Under the pieces are notes generated by a model. That model did no database searches and was not told the origin of the DNA. It worked only from the letters and a program-made list of their open reading frames with translations. A stretch of DNA of 64,000 bases. Source: Rhodoblastus sp963736175 (GTDB lineage: Bacteria > Pseudomonadota > Alphaproteobacteria > Rhizobiales > Beijerinckiaceae). Shown here one piece after another: positions 26,745-35,460 of this stretch; positions within the stretch are counted from its first letter, which is position 1, and the number at the start of each line of letters is the position of its first letter. The position numbers and the translations under genes are program-made. The stretch is from positions 154,332-218,331 of the forward strand of contig CAVTNU010000014.1 of NCBI GenBank assembly GCA_963736175.1. The letters run 5' to 3'.

Positions 26745-27899
26745 GTGGCGTCAGCACGTGAAGATCACGCAGCTATTGAGCAGCGATTTGGCGTTTCGCG
26801 CCGCGAATTCCTCACCTTTTGCACAGCCATCGCGGCGACCATGGGATTGCCGCGCTCCGCGGCGGCGGAAGTCGCCGCAGCCATAACCAGCAAGCAGCGG
26901 CCTTCGGTCATCTGGCTGCACCATCAGGAATGCACCGGCTGCACGGAATCGATGTTGCGCGCCGAGCATCCGACGCTGGAAAAACTGATCCTCGACATCG
27001 TCTCGCTCGACTATCACGAAACCCTGTTCGCCGCCGCCGGCCATCAGATCGAAGCGGCCCGTCGCGCGGCGATGGAGAAGAACAAGGGCAAATACCTGCT
27101 GGTGGTCGAGGGCGCCATTCCGCTTAAAGACAAAGGCATTTACTGCAAGATCGGCGGCCAGACCTCGCTGGAGCTGACGCAGGAAGTCGCCGCCAACGCG
27201 GCGGCGATCATCGCGCTCGGCTCGTGCGCCTCCTGGGGCGGTATGCCCTCCGCGCCGCCGAACCCGACCGGATCGGCCGGCGTCGGCGAAGCGCTCGGCC
27301 GCAACGATATTCTGACCATCCCGGGCTGTCCGTCGAATCCCTACAATTTCCTCGCCTGCGTCGTTCACTTCCTGACCTTCGGTAAACTGCCGCCTACCGA
27401 CGCGCTCGGGCGGCCATCGTTCGCCTTCAGCCGGCTGGTGCATGAAAATTGCGAAAGGCGGGCCCATTTCGACGCTGGACGCTTCGCGCTGGAATTCGGC
27501 GACGAAGGTCATCGCAAGGGCTATTGCCTCTACAAGCTCGGCTGCAAAGGCCCAGAGACCTACGCCAATTGCCCCGCCGTGCTGTTCGGCGACGTCGGCA
27601 TGCAGTCCTGGCCGGTCGGCACGGGCCATCCGTGCATCGGCTGCGCGGAGCCTGGCGTCGGCTTCCGCAAACCTATTCACGCCCTCGCCGATCTGACCGG
27701 CCAACGCCCGCCCGCCGGCTATCCGCGCGTAGACGAGCCGCAGGGCAATGGCGCGACGATCGCCGCCGTAGCGGTGCTGTCGGGCGCCGTGGGGGCCGCC
27801 GTCGGCGCCGGCGTCAAGCTGACGAAAATGTTGAGCGCGATCGAAAAAGGCGCTGACGCGAGTTCGAGCCAACCGCCAGCCGATCCCCATCAGGAGTAG
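26745..27899 (+). CDS. hybO: [NiFe] hydrogenase small subunit, hyb type
   Basis: A 384-residue iron-sulfur subunit. The Tat signal motif SRREFL lies at residues 18-23, so it is exported folded with its partner. The proximal cluster motif ECTGCTES has Cys63 and Cys66; the extra cysteines of oxygen-tolerant enzymes (CTCC) are absent. His/Cys ligands of the distal cluster occur around GYCLYKLGCKG, and GHPCIGCAEPG lies near the medial cluster. A C-terminal hydrophobic helix (about 340-360) anchors it to the membrane. Start is GTG with GGAGG upstream. Confidence 0.95.
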   Translation: MASAREDHAAIEQRFGVSRREFLTFCTAIAATMGLPRSAAAEVAAAITSKQRPSVIWLHHQECTGCTESMLRAEHPTLEKLILDIVSLDYHETLFAAAGHQIEAARRAAMEKNKGKYLLVVEGAIPLKDKGIYCKIGGQTSLELTQEVAANAAAIIALGSCASWGGMPSAPPNPTGSAGVGEALGRNDILTIPGCPSNPYNFLACVVHFLTFGKLPPTDALGRPSFAFSRLVHENCERRAHFDAGRFALEFGDEGHRKGYCLYKLGCKGPETYANCPAVLFGDVGMQSWPVGTGHPCIGCAEPGVGFRKPIHALADLTGQRPPAGYPRVDEPQGNGATIAAVAVLSGAVGAAVGAGVKLTKMLSAIEKGADASSSQPPADPHQE

Positions 27900-27904
27900 C
27901 CGCG

Positions 27905-28894
27905 ATGGCCTGCGATCGCCGGGAATTTCTTCGCGATGGAATGGGCGCCGCGGTCGGCGGCGTCGCCTGCGCCGCGCTGGACGCGAATGCCGCCGAGGCG
28001 CGCGAAAACCTCGTCGTGCCGGAAAACGCCATCGGGTTGCTTTACAACTCGACGTTGTGCATCGGCTGCAAGGCCTGCCAGTCGGCGTGCAAGACCGCCA
28101 ACAACCTGCCGCTGGAGGACAATGTCGGCGGCGGTTTGTGGGATACGCCGCTCGAACTGTCGGGCAAGACCTACACGGTCATCAAGATGTACAAGGACGG
28201 CGCCGCCGAGCACAAGGACCAGGCTGCCGACGGCTTCGCCTTCATCAAGCGCCAATGCCTGCACTGCGTCGATCCGTCTTGCGTTTCGGTCTGTCCGGTG
28301 CAGGCGATGCGCAAGGATCCCAAGACCGGTCTGGTTTCGCACGATCCGGACGCCTGTATCGGCTGCCGCTATTGCGTGGCCTCCTGTCCTTACCGCGTGC
28401 CGCAGTTCCAGTACGACACGCCGACGCCGCGCATCAGGAAATGCGAGCTCTGCAAGGATCTGCTGGCCAAAGGCGACATTCCGGCCTGCGCGAATGCCTG
28501 CCCGACCGGCGCGACCTTGTTCGGAACCTATACGGCGCTGACGTCCGAGATCGAACGGCGCAAGGCGATGAAGCCGGGCGTGATCAATCGCTTTCCACGG
28601 CGCACGGTTGATTCAGGCGACATGCAGGAACGGCCGGCCGCCCAATACGCCGAACAGGTCTATGGCGCGAAGGAGCTCGGCGGCACGCAGGTGCGCTATC
28701 TGGCGGGCGTGCCGTTCGACAAGTTCGGCCTGCCGGTCGGCATGCCGGAGCGCTCCTACGCCGCGCAGTCGGAGACGGTGCAGCACAGTCTCTACGGCGG
28801 GCTGCTGGCTCCCATCGTAGCGTTCGCGGGACTGGTGGCGGCGACCTACAACAGCGTGAGACAGCACCATCAAGATGAGGACCATCATGAGTGA
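27905..28894 (+). CDS. hybA: Hydrogenase ferredoxin-type subunit HybA
   Basis: A 329-residue Tat-exported electron carrier. The signal motif DRREFL is near the N-terminus, followed by four [4Fe-4S] cysteine groups: CIGCKACQSACK, CLHCVDPSCVSVCP, CIGCRYCVASCP and CELCKDLL...CANACP. A C-terminal helix (about residues 300-318) anchors it at the periplasmic face. It carries electrons from the small subunit to HybB. It follows hybO after five bases. Confidence 0.94.
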   Translation: MACDRREFLRDGMGAAVGGVACAALDANAAEARENLVVPENAIGLLYNSTLCIGCKACQSACKTANNLPLEDNVGGGLWDTPLELSGKTYTVIKMYKDGAAEHKDQAADGFAFIKRQCLHCVDPSCVSVCPVQAMRKDPKTGLVSHDPDACIGCRYCVASCPYRVPQFQYDTPTPRIRKCELCKDLLAKGDIPACANACPTGATLFGTYTALTSEIERRKAMKPGVINRFPRRTVDSGDMQERPAAQYAEQVYGAKELGGTQVRYLAGVPFDKFGLPVGMPERSYAAQSETVQHSLYGGLLAPIVAFAGLVAATYNSVRQHHQDEDHHE

Positions 28895-30071
28895 CGTCGC
28901 TCGCAAATTTGCGCCGACAAAAAGGCGTCACGTCGCGGTCGGCGGCCATCTCGTCAGCGCGACGTCGGTCGCTCTGGCGCTGCTGGTCGGCGTCGCGGTC
29001 TATTTCCTGTTCAAGCGATTCACCATCGGCCTCGGCGCCGTCACCAATATCAACAACGGCTATCCCTGGGGCATTTGGGTCGTCTGGGACGTCGTCATCG
29101 CCACCGGCTTCGCCTGCGGCGGCTACGCCATGGCCTTGCTGGTCTATATTTTCAACCGCGGCGAGTTTCATCCGCTGGTGCGCCCCGCCCTCACCGCTTC
29201 GGCGTTCGGCTATTCGCTCGGCGGGCTTTCAGTGCTGATCGACCTCGGCCGTTACTGGAATTTCTGGCATATCCTCTCGCCGACCTACTTCAACACCAGT
29301 TCCGTTATGTTCGAGGTGGCGGTCTGCATCTCGCTCTACATCATGGTGCTGTGGATCGAATTCTTCCCGGTCTTTCTGGAATTCCTCGGCCGACAGGACA
29401 TGCTGAAAGCGTTGAACCGGGTGCTGTTCGTTTTCATCGCCCTCGGCGTGCTGCTGCCGAGCATGCACCAAAGCTCATTGGGATCGCTGCTGATCGTCAT
29501 GGGTTATCAGGTTCATCCGCTGTGGCAGACGCCGTTGCTGCCGGCGCTGTTTCTGATGAGCGCGCTGTGCATGGGCTTCGCCATCGTCATCTTCGAGGCG
29601 ACCGTGGCCGCCGTCGGCTTCAAGCGCGATATCGGCGACGAGACGCCGCTCCTGGCGCGGATCGGCAAGTTCATCGCCTATGTCCTCGCGGCGTTCCTGC
29701 TGCTGCGTTTCTGCGACATCCTCTGGCGCGGCGAATTCGCGCGGATTTTCACATCGGGCTGGCGCAGCGTCATGTTCGCCGTTGAAACGGCGCTGTTCGC
29801 CTATCCGGTCGTCGCGTTGTGGAAGGATGCCGATCGCAGCCGCCTGTCGAACCTCTTCGCGGCCGCATGCTCGATGCTCGGCGGCGCGGTGCTGTATCGT
29901 ATCGACGCCTTTCTGGTCGCCTACGAACGCGGCTCCGCCTGGAGCTATTTTCCTTCGGCGCCGGAACTGCTGGTCACGTGCGGCGTCATCGCGCTGGAAA
30001 TTCTGGCTTACACCGTGTTCGTCAAGAAGTTCCCCATTCTTCCGGGCCACGCAATTTCGCAAGATCGTTGA
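28887..30071 (+). CDS. hybB: Hydrogenase membrane subunit HybB (NrfD family)
   Basis: A 394-residue NrfD/PsrC-family protein with about ten hydrophobic helices. It passes electrons from HybA to the quinone pool and in E. coli hydrogenase-2 also couples to proton movement. The ATG at 28887, with GAGG upstream, overlaps the hybA stop by eight bases; a second ATG at 28875 is possible. Confidence 0.92.
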   Translation: MSDVARKFAPTKRRHVAVGGHLVSATSVALALLVGVAVYFLFKRFTIGLGAVTNINNGYPWGIWVVWDVVIATGFACGGYAMALLVYIFNRGEFHPLVRPALTASAFGYSLGGLSVLIDLGRYWNFWHILSPTYFNTSSVMFEVAVCISLYIMVLWIEFFPVFLEFLGRQDMLKALNRVLFVFIALGVLLPSMHQSSLGSLLIVMGYQVHPLWQTPLLPALFLMSALCMGFAIVIFEATVAAVGFKRDIGDETPLLARIGKFIAYVLAAFLLLRFCDILWRGEFARIFTSGWRSVMFAVETALFAYPVVALWKDADRSRLSNLFAAACSMLGGAVLYRIDAFLVAYERGSAWSYFPSAPELLVTCGVIALEILAYTVFVKKFPILPGHAISQDR

Positions 30072-30100
30072 TTCGCCCAACGGGTTAAGGAGATTCTGCA

Positions 30101-31810
30101 GTGTCGATGAGAATCACGATTGATCCTGTCACCCGAATCGAGGGCCACCTTCGGGTCGACGCCGAGATCAACGACGGCAAGGTCACCAAGGCCTGGTCGT
30201 CAGGACAGATGTGGCGCGGCGTCGAACTGATCCTGCTCGGCCGCGATCCGCGCGACGCCTGGACGATCACCCAGCGCATCTGCGGCGTATGCACCACGGT
30301 GCACGCCATCGCCTCGGTGCGCGCGGTTGAAAACGCGCTGCAGCTCGAAGTGCCGGTCAACGCCCAGTTCATCCGCAATATGATCATCTCGGCGCACGCC
30401 ATTCACGATCATATCGTGCATTTCTACCATCTCTCGGCGTTCGACTTTGTCGACGTGGTGTCCGCGCTCAGCGCCGACCCGGCCAAGGCCGCGGCCTGGA
30501 TTCAGCAATACAGCGACTGGCCTTTGAACTCGAAGGAGGTCATGGCGCAAACGCAGGCGAGGCTGAAAGCCTTCGTCGGCACCGGTCAGCTTGGCCCGTT
30601 CACTAACGGCTATTGGGGCCATCCGGCGATGAAACTGACGCCGGAAATCAATCTCGTCGCGGTCGCGCATTACCTTCAGGCGCTCGAAGTGCAGCGCGAG
30701 GCGAACAAGATCGTCACCATTCTCGGGTCGAAAACCCCGCACATCCAGAATATGGCGGTCGGCGGCGTATCGAATCCGATCGCCGTGGACAGCCAGTCGG
30801 TGTTGACGGTGGACCGGTTGATGGCGATCAAGACGCAGATCGACAAGCTCGCCGATTTCGTCAACAAGGTCTATCTCACCGACGTCGCCGCGATCGGCTC
30901 TGTCTACGCCGACTGGACCGGCTACGGCGCGGGCGTTAAAAACTATCTGTCGGCGCCTGATTTTCCGACCGACACGCGCGGGACGCGGTTCATGTACCCC
31001 GGCGGCTATATTCCCGACGGCGACCTCGCCAAATATCAGCCGATCAAGAGCTTCGGCGACGATTTCCTCGGCAAGGGCGTCGAGGAATCGGTCAAGCACT
31101 CCTGGTACACCTACTCGAAGGCCGGACCGCTGCATCCCTATGTCGGTGAGACATCGCCGCATTACACGGACTTTCAGGACGACGGTAAATATTCCTGGCT
31201 CAAGGCGCCGACATTCTATGGCAAACGCGCGCAGGTCGGGCCGTTGGCGGCGGTGCTCAACGCCGTGGCGGCCGGCCACGAACCGACGATCGGCTATGTC
31301 ACCAAGACCCTCGACACCGTTTCCGCGCTGGCGGGGACAAAGGTCGGCGTCGAGGCGCTGCATTCGACCGTCGGTCGCCACGCCGCGCGCGCGGTTCGCT
31401 GTGCGGTGATGGTGGAGCTTCTCTCCGCCAACTGGCAGATGCTGATCGACAATATCGGCAAGGGCGATTTCGCCACCTACAACAAGCCGGTCTTCCCCAA
31501 GGGCGAGATCATGGGCTACGGATTCCACGAGGCGCCGCGCGGGATCCTGTCGCACTGGACCGTCATCCGCGACGGAAAAATCGCCAATTATCAATGCGTG
31601 GTGCCGTCGACCTGGAACGCCGGCCCGCGTGCGGAAGACGACTCGCCCGGCCCCTACGAAGCGTCGTTGCTGGACAATCCGGTCGCCGATCCAGAACTGC
31701 CGCTTGAAGTGCTGCGCACGATCCACTCCTTCGATCCATGTCTGGCCTGCGCCGTCCATGTGCATGACCAGGAGACGGGCCAGACCGTGACAGCGCGCGC
31801 GCTGCCATGA
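30101..31810 (+). CDS. hybC: [NiFe] hydrogenase large subunit, hyb type
   Basis: A 569-residue catalytic subunit. The N-terminal motif RICGVCTTVHAIA and the C-terminal motif DPCLACAVH provide the four cysteines of the Ni-Fe site. After the terminal His, 16 residues remain as the peptide cut off by the maturation protease. The start is GTG at 30101 with GGAG nine bases upstream; an ATG two codons later is possible. It overlaps the protease gene by ATGA. Confidence 0.96.
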   Translation: MSMRITIDPVTRIEGHLRVDAEINDGKVTKAWSSGQMWRGVELILLGRDPRDAWTITQRICGVCTTVHAIASVRAVENALQLEVPVNAQFIRNMIISAHAIHDHIVHFYHLSAFDFVDVVSALSADPAKAAAWIQQYSDWPLNSKEVMAQTQARLKAFVGTGQLGPFTNGYWGHPAMKLTPEINLVAVAHYLQALEVQREANKIVTILGSKTPHIQNMAVGGVSNPIAVDSQSVLTVDRLMAIKTQIDKLADFVNKVYLTDVAAIGSVYADWTGYGAGVKNYLSAPDFPTDTRGTRFMYPGGYIPDGDLAKYQPIKSFGDDFLGKGVEESVKHSWYTYSKAGPLHPYVGETSPHYTDFQDDGKYSWLKAPTFYGKRAQVGPLAAVLNAVAAGHEPTIGYVTKTLDTVSALAGTKVGVEALHSTVGRHAARAVRCAVMVELLSANWQMLIDNIGKGDFATYNKPVFPKGEIMGYGFHEAPRGILSHWTVIRDGKIANYQCVVPSTWNAGPRAEDDSPGPYEASLLDNPVADPELPLEVLRTIHSFDPCLACAVHVHDQETGQTVTARALP

Positions 31811-32316
31811 CGCAACGCAACCGCGTCGTCGTATTAGGCGTCGGCAATATTCTGCTGTCCGACGAGGGCGTCGGCGTGCACGCCGTCAACGCGCTGACCG
31901 AGCGTTACGATCTGCCTGCCGATGTCGAGACGATCGACGGCGGAACCTCGGCGATGGACTGCCTCGACCAGATCGCCGGCTGCCGCCTTCTGGTGATCGC
32001 CGATTGCATGCGTTCAAACCGCGAACCGGGCGCGATCACGCGTCTGGCCGACAACGACCTGCACGCCTTTTTCCGCACGCGGATTTCGCCGCATCAAGTG
32101 GGGCTGTCCGACGTGCTGGCGACGCTCTCCATACACGGCCTGCTGCCGGCGCGGTTGACGCTTATCGGCATGGAGCCCAAATCGTTGGCGCTGGGTCTTC
32201 GGCCGACGCCCGAGATCGAATCCCGTCTGCCTGCGATGGTCGACGCCTTGGTCGCCGAATTGGAAAGCGCCGGCATCAAGCCTTCGCCTCGCGCGGCGGC
32301 GGTCGCGGCAAGCTGA
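31807..32316 (+). CDS. hybD: Hydrogenase maturation protease
   Basis: A 169-residue endopeptidase of the HyaD/HybD/HupD family, with VLGVGNILLSDEGVGVHAV at the N-terminus, where the Glu is a Ni ligand, an internal DCMRSN region and a conserved His in SPHQVGLSD. It removes the C-terminal extension of the large subunit once nickel is inserted. The ATGA overlap with hybC ties its synthesis to that of its substrate. Confidence 0.92.
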   Translation: MTQRNRVVVLGVGNILLSDEGVGVHAVNALTERYDLPADVETIDGGTSAMDCLDQIAGCRLLVIADCMRSNREPGAITRLADNDLHAFFRTRISPHQVGLSDVLATLSIHGLLPARLTLIGMEPKSLALGLRPTPEIESRLPAMVDALVAELESAGIKPSPRAAAVAAS

Positions 32317-32331
32317 ACGGAGGCGGGAGGC

Positions 32332-32601
32332 ATGTGCGTCGGCATTCCCATGCGCGTTGTCGAGAGCAACGGCTTTGTCGCTTTATGCGAGGGTCGCGGC
32401 GAGAGACAAAACGTCAACGTCATGCTGGTCGAAACGGCGCCGCCGGGCCAGTGGGTGCTGGTCCATCTCGGCAGCGCCCAGCGCCTGCTCGACGAGCAGG
32501 AAGCGACGGAGATCAACGACGCGCTCGACGCGCTCGCGGCGGTGCTGAACGGCAAATCCACCGAGGGTTATTTCGCCGATTTGACGGTTCGTCCAAATTG
32601 A
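32332..32601 (+). CDS. hypC: Hydrogenase assembly chaperone HypC/HybG
   Basis: An 89-residue protein starting MCVGIPMRVVE; the N-terminal Cys2 is essential in this family for carrying the Fe(CN)2CO group with HypD and for binding the large-subunit precursor. Being inside a hyb operon, it corresponds to the dedicated HybG. Other hyp genes (hypA, B, D, E, F) are not in the window. Confidence 0.92.
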   Translation: MCVGIPMRVVESNGFVALCEGRGERQNVNVMLVETAPPGQWVLVHLGSAQRLLDEQEATEINDALDALAAVLNGKSTEGYFADLTVRPN

Positions 32602-32607
32602 AAACGG

Positions 32608-32631
32608 CGCGTTTGACGGGCGTCAAAGCGC
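32608..32631 (+). terminator. Hairpin after the hyb operon
   Basis: TTTGACG-GG-CGTCAAA is a perfect palindrome, extended outward by GCGC on both sides with one bulged G, a few bases after the hypC stop. A short T-containing run follows. It lies between the convergent hyb and DUF3501 operons and could act in both directions. Confidence 0.45.
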
Positions 32632-32665
32632 TTCTCGCGCCGAGGCGAGACGCGCTATCGCGCGT

Positions 32666-33244
32666 TCACCCCAGATCGCCGACGAGCGATTGGCGCGTTT
32701 CGGACGGAAGGACAATTTCCGCCTTATAGTTCGGGTGATCGACGCCGGCCCGGATCGCCGCGCCGTTCTTGGCGGCGGCGACCATTTCAGGCGTCAGTTC
32801 GAAGCGCAGAAAATGCACGGCGGAGGTCTTGTCGGCGGTTTCGCGTTCGAGATCCTCATTGGCGATCGGGCTGACGCGGGCGAAATCGTCGATCTGCACC
32901 CAGACCGCCCGCTCGAAACCGACGAGGCGAGATAAGGCGGTCTGGCGCTCCTCGGCGTCGGGATATTCGATCATCAACGTGGCTTTCCAGTTCTTCCCGT
33001 CGGGAATGAGCGGATTATAGACGTCGAGTTCGTCCTGGATAAGTTCGGGCTCGTACATGCGCTCAAGCCGGATCATTTCCTGCACCTGATAGCGCATGGT
33101 CAGTTCGTCTTCGAAATGCAGCGAGGCGTGATCGCCGAGCGGAACGTTGCGGAGCTTTTTATGGGCGATCACCTTGGCTCGGAATTCCGGGCGAAGACGA
33201 TGGTATTGCTCGAGGCTGTAGAGGCTTTCGCGCGTCAGCATCAT
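32666..33244 (-). CDS. DUF3501 family protein
   Basis: A 192-residue soluble protein matching DUF3501, a family of unknown function that in many proteobacteria follows a rubrerythrin and a GlpC/HdrD-like gene. I chose the double Met at 33244 because it forms a TAATG overlap with the Fe-S oxidoreductase stop and begins the conserved LTRESLYSLEQYHRLR stretch. No catalytic motif is obvious. Its place as last gene of the rubrerythrin unit suggests a role in the same peroxide or redox pathway. Confidence 0.75.
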   Translation of the reverse strand: MMLTRESLYSLEQYHRLRPEFRAKVIAHKKLRNVPLGDHASLHFEDELTMRYQVQEMIRLERMYEPELIQDELDVYNPLIPDGKNWKATLMIEYPDAEERQTALSRLVGFERAVWVQIDDFARVSPIANEDLERETADKTSAVHFLRFELTPEMVAAAKNGAAIRAGVDHPNYKAEIVLPSETRQSLVGDLG

Positions 33245-34575
33245 TACACTCCGTAGGCTTTGCGCAGCAGCGAGATGGGATGGGCCGGCGCGCCCTGCCC
33301 GCGCGCCCAGCCGATGTGATGGCCCGCCATGGCGCAATCCGAGCCGAAATGATCCGGCTTCGCCGCATTGACGCGATCGACCACCGGCTGGACGATCTTC
33401 ATCGCCAGCGAATGAAACTCCGCCTTGACCGCGTACGTGCCGTCGTGGCCGGAACAGCGCTCGATCATGTCGATTTGCGTATCGGGAACGAGCGACAGGG
33501 CTTCCCTGGTCTTCGGTCCGATGTTCTGCACCCTCTGGTGGCAAGCCGCGTGATAGGAAATCTTGCCCAGCCCCTGTTTGAAGTCGGTCTTGAGCAAGCC
33601 CTCCTTGTGGCGCGCCATGAGGTATTCGAACGGATCGAAAAAGGCCTTCTTGACCTTCAGCACGTCGGCGTCATCGGGGAACATCAACGGCAGCTCCTGC
33701 TTGAACATCAGCACGCAGGAGGGCACCAACGCGGTCAGATCGTAGCCGTCGTCGACCAGTTTCGCCAGGACGGGAATATTGAATTCCTTGGCCTGCTTGA
33801 CCGCCTCCAGATTGCCGAGTTCGAGCTTTGGCATGCCGCAGCATCTTTCCCGCGGCGCCAGAATCACTGGAATGCCGTTGTGCTGGAACACGGCGACGAG
33901 ATCCTCGCCCGGCCCCGGTTCGTTGCAATTGGTGAAACAGGTGGCGAAGAGCGCCACCTTGCCGGTGGTGCGCCCGGCGGGCGTTCCCCGCGCCTCGGTC
34001 GGCAGGCCGGACAGGCGCTGGCGCAAAGTCCTGGCGACGTATTCGGGCAACCACGCGTCGGCATGCACGCCGGCGACGGCTTGCAGCGCCTTGCGCATCG
34101 GCGCGATGGAATTGACGGTGTTGACCACCGGAGCGGCGATCGGATTGGCGAACGCCGCGCCCATAGCGTCGGTGCTGGTGAGGATCTTGTCGCGCAATTT
34201 CGTCTCGCCCTTGGCGAAGGCGACGGCTTTGGCGCGCAGCATCAGATGGGGAAAGTCGAGGTTCCACTCGTGCGGCGGCACGTAAGGACACTTGGTCATA
34301 TAGCACAGGTCGCACAGATAGCACTGGTCGACGACCTTGCCGTAATCGGCCTTGGCGACGCCGTCGACCTCCATCGATTCGGATTCGTCGACCAGATCGA
34401 ACAAGGTCGGAAAGGACTGGCAAAGGCTGACGCAGCGCCGGCAACCGTGACAAATGTCGAACACCCGCTCCATTTCCTTCTGGAGCGCGGCTTCGTCGTA
34501 GAATTCAGGATTGGTCCAATCGAGCGGATGGCGCGTGGGCGCCTCAAGGTTGCCCTCGCGTTTGGGTCCGGCCAT
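33244..34575 (-). CDS. Fe-S oxidoreductase, GlpC/HdrD-like
   Basis: A 443-residue cytoplasmic protein. Two ferredoxin-type groups (CHGCRRCVSLC and CYLCDLCYMTKCP) near residues 42-110 bind two [4Fe-4S] clusters. Two CCG-like domains follow: the first ends in ERCCGMPKLE and the second has ACHQRV and ERCSGHDG, where the usual CCG reads CSG. The pattern resembles GlpC and heterodisulfide reductase D. It probably relays electrons to or from rubrerythrin. The ATG at 34575 follows a GGAGGA ribosome site; upstream extension lacks family similarity. Confidence 0.82.
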   Translation of the reverse strand: MAGPKREGNLEAPTRHPLDWTNPEFYDEAALQKEMERVFDICHGCRRCVSLCQSFPTLFDLVDESESMEVDGVAKADYGKVVDQCYLCDLCYMTKCPYVPPHEWNLDFPHLMLRAKAVAFAKGETKLRDKILTSTDAMGAAFANPIAAPVVNTVNSIAPMRKALQAVAGVHADAWLPEYVARTLRQRLSGLPTEARGTPAGRTTGKVALFATCFTNCNEPGPGEDLVAVFQHNGIPVILAPRERCCGMPKLELGNLEAVKQAKEFNIPVLAKLVDDGYDLTALVPSCVLMFKQELPLMFPDDADVLKVKKAFFDPFEYLMARHKEGLLKTDFKQGLGKISYHAACHQRVQNIGPKTREALSLVPDTQIDMIERCSGHDGTYAVKAEFHSLAMKIVQPVVDRVNAAKPDHFGSDCAMAGHHIGWARGQGAPAHPISLLRKAYGV

Positions 34576-34682
34576 TACTGTCCTCCGCCTGCCTTCCGGC
34601 GGCGCAGCGCCGGTACAATTCCAATTTTCGGTGTCCGGAACGCCGGCGCGCGAGCGTCGGCGTCCCAGCGGAACAAGCGAAC

Positions 34683-35099
34683 TCAGACGAGTTCGTTGAG
34701 CGCCTTCTGGTAGCGATTGGCGTGCGAACGCTCGGCCTTGGCCAGGGTTTCGAACCAATCGGCGATTTCGTTGAAGCCTTCGGCGCGCGCATCCTTGGCC
34801 ATGCCGGGATACATGTCGGTATATTCGTGAGTCTCGCCCGCGACGGCGGCGGCAAGGTTGTCCTTGGTCGGGCCGATCGGCAGACCGGTGGCCGGATCGC
34901 CAACCTGTTCGAGATATTCGAGATGGCCGTGCGCGTGGCCGGTTTCGCCTTCCGCGGTCGAGCGGAACAGCGTGGCGACATCAGGATAACCCTCAATGTC
35001 GGCTTTGTTGGCGAAATAGAGATAGCGGCGATTGGCTTGAGATTCGCCGGCAAACGCGTCTTTGAGATGCTTTTCAGTTTTGGAGCCTTTGAGTGACAA
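34683..35099 (-). CDS. Rubrerythrin (diiron domain only)
   Basis: A 138-residue ferritin-like protein with the glutamate/histidine helix motifs FAGESQANRRY, EGETGHAHGH, AGETHEYTDMY and AKAERSHANRYQ that bind a non-heme diiron centre. The C-terminal rubredoxin domain of classical rubrerythrins is absent, so electrons must come from another protein, most likely the following Fe-S oxidoreductase. It reduces hydrogen peroxide to water. First gene of the operon. Confidence 0.9.
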   Translation of the reverse strand: MSLKGSKTEKHLKDAFAGESQANRRYLYFANKADIEGYPDVATLFRSTAEGETGHAHGHLEYLEQVGDPATGLPIGPTKDNLAAAVAGETHEYTDMYPGMAKDARAEGFNEIADWFETLAKAERSHANRYQKALNELV

Positions 35100-35178
35100 G
35101 TCTGCCTCCTCCGATTGCTGCAGGGATGGCGCGAATGAAACATGCGTCGCGCCGCGCAGGCACTATAGGGCGTGCTAG

Positions 35179-35195
35179 TTTAGAATCAATCTAAA
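35179..35195. promoter_or_regulatory. Iron-control-element-like (Irr) box upstream of rubrerythrin
   Basis: TTTAGAA-TCA-ATCTAAA matches the rhizobial ICE palindrome TTTAGAA-N3-TTCTAAA at 13 of 14 arm positions, 80 bases upstream of the rubrerythrin start. The 360-base interval 35100-35460 shows no convincing gene. Irr-type regulators control iron-storage and ferritin-like genes in Hyphomicrobiales, so iron- or heme-dependent control is likely. Confidence 0.6.
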
Positions 35196-35460
35196 ATAAG
35201 CCTGGCGGCGTATCTTTCGAAGAAATTAAGATTATAACGTTAATTCAAATGGTTAGGTAACTGGACCGGCGGAACCGGGGCAAAACCATCGTCCTCACGA
35301 CGACGTCGAAGGCGACAATCGCGCATTTCCCTACATCGAATGATCGAAGACTCCCCGATCATGCGCCCCTTGCCTGCCGCCACTGCGACGGCGAACGGGT
35401 TTGCGCCATTATGTTTAGACGACGCTTTCGGCTGATTCAACAGGCGTTTCGCCGCAGCGC

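Noticed and set aside
30200..31765. 521-codon antisense frame within hybC
   Set aside because: Opposite-strand shadow of a gene with fully conserved hydrogenase motifs.
35240..35440. 66-codon frame between rubrerythrin and DUF2336
   Set aside because: No ribosome site, low-complexity Arg/Lys content and no similarity; more likely promoter DNA.
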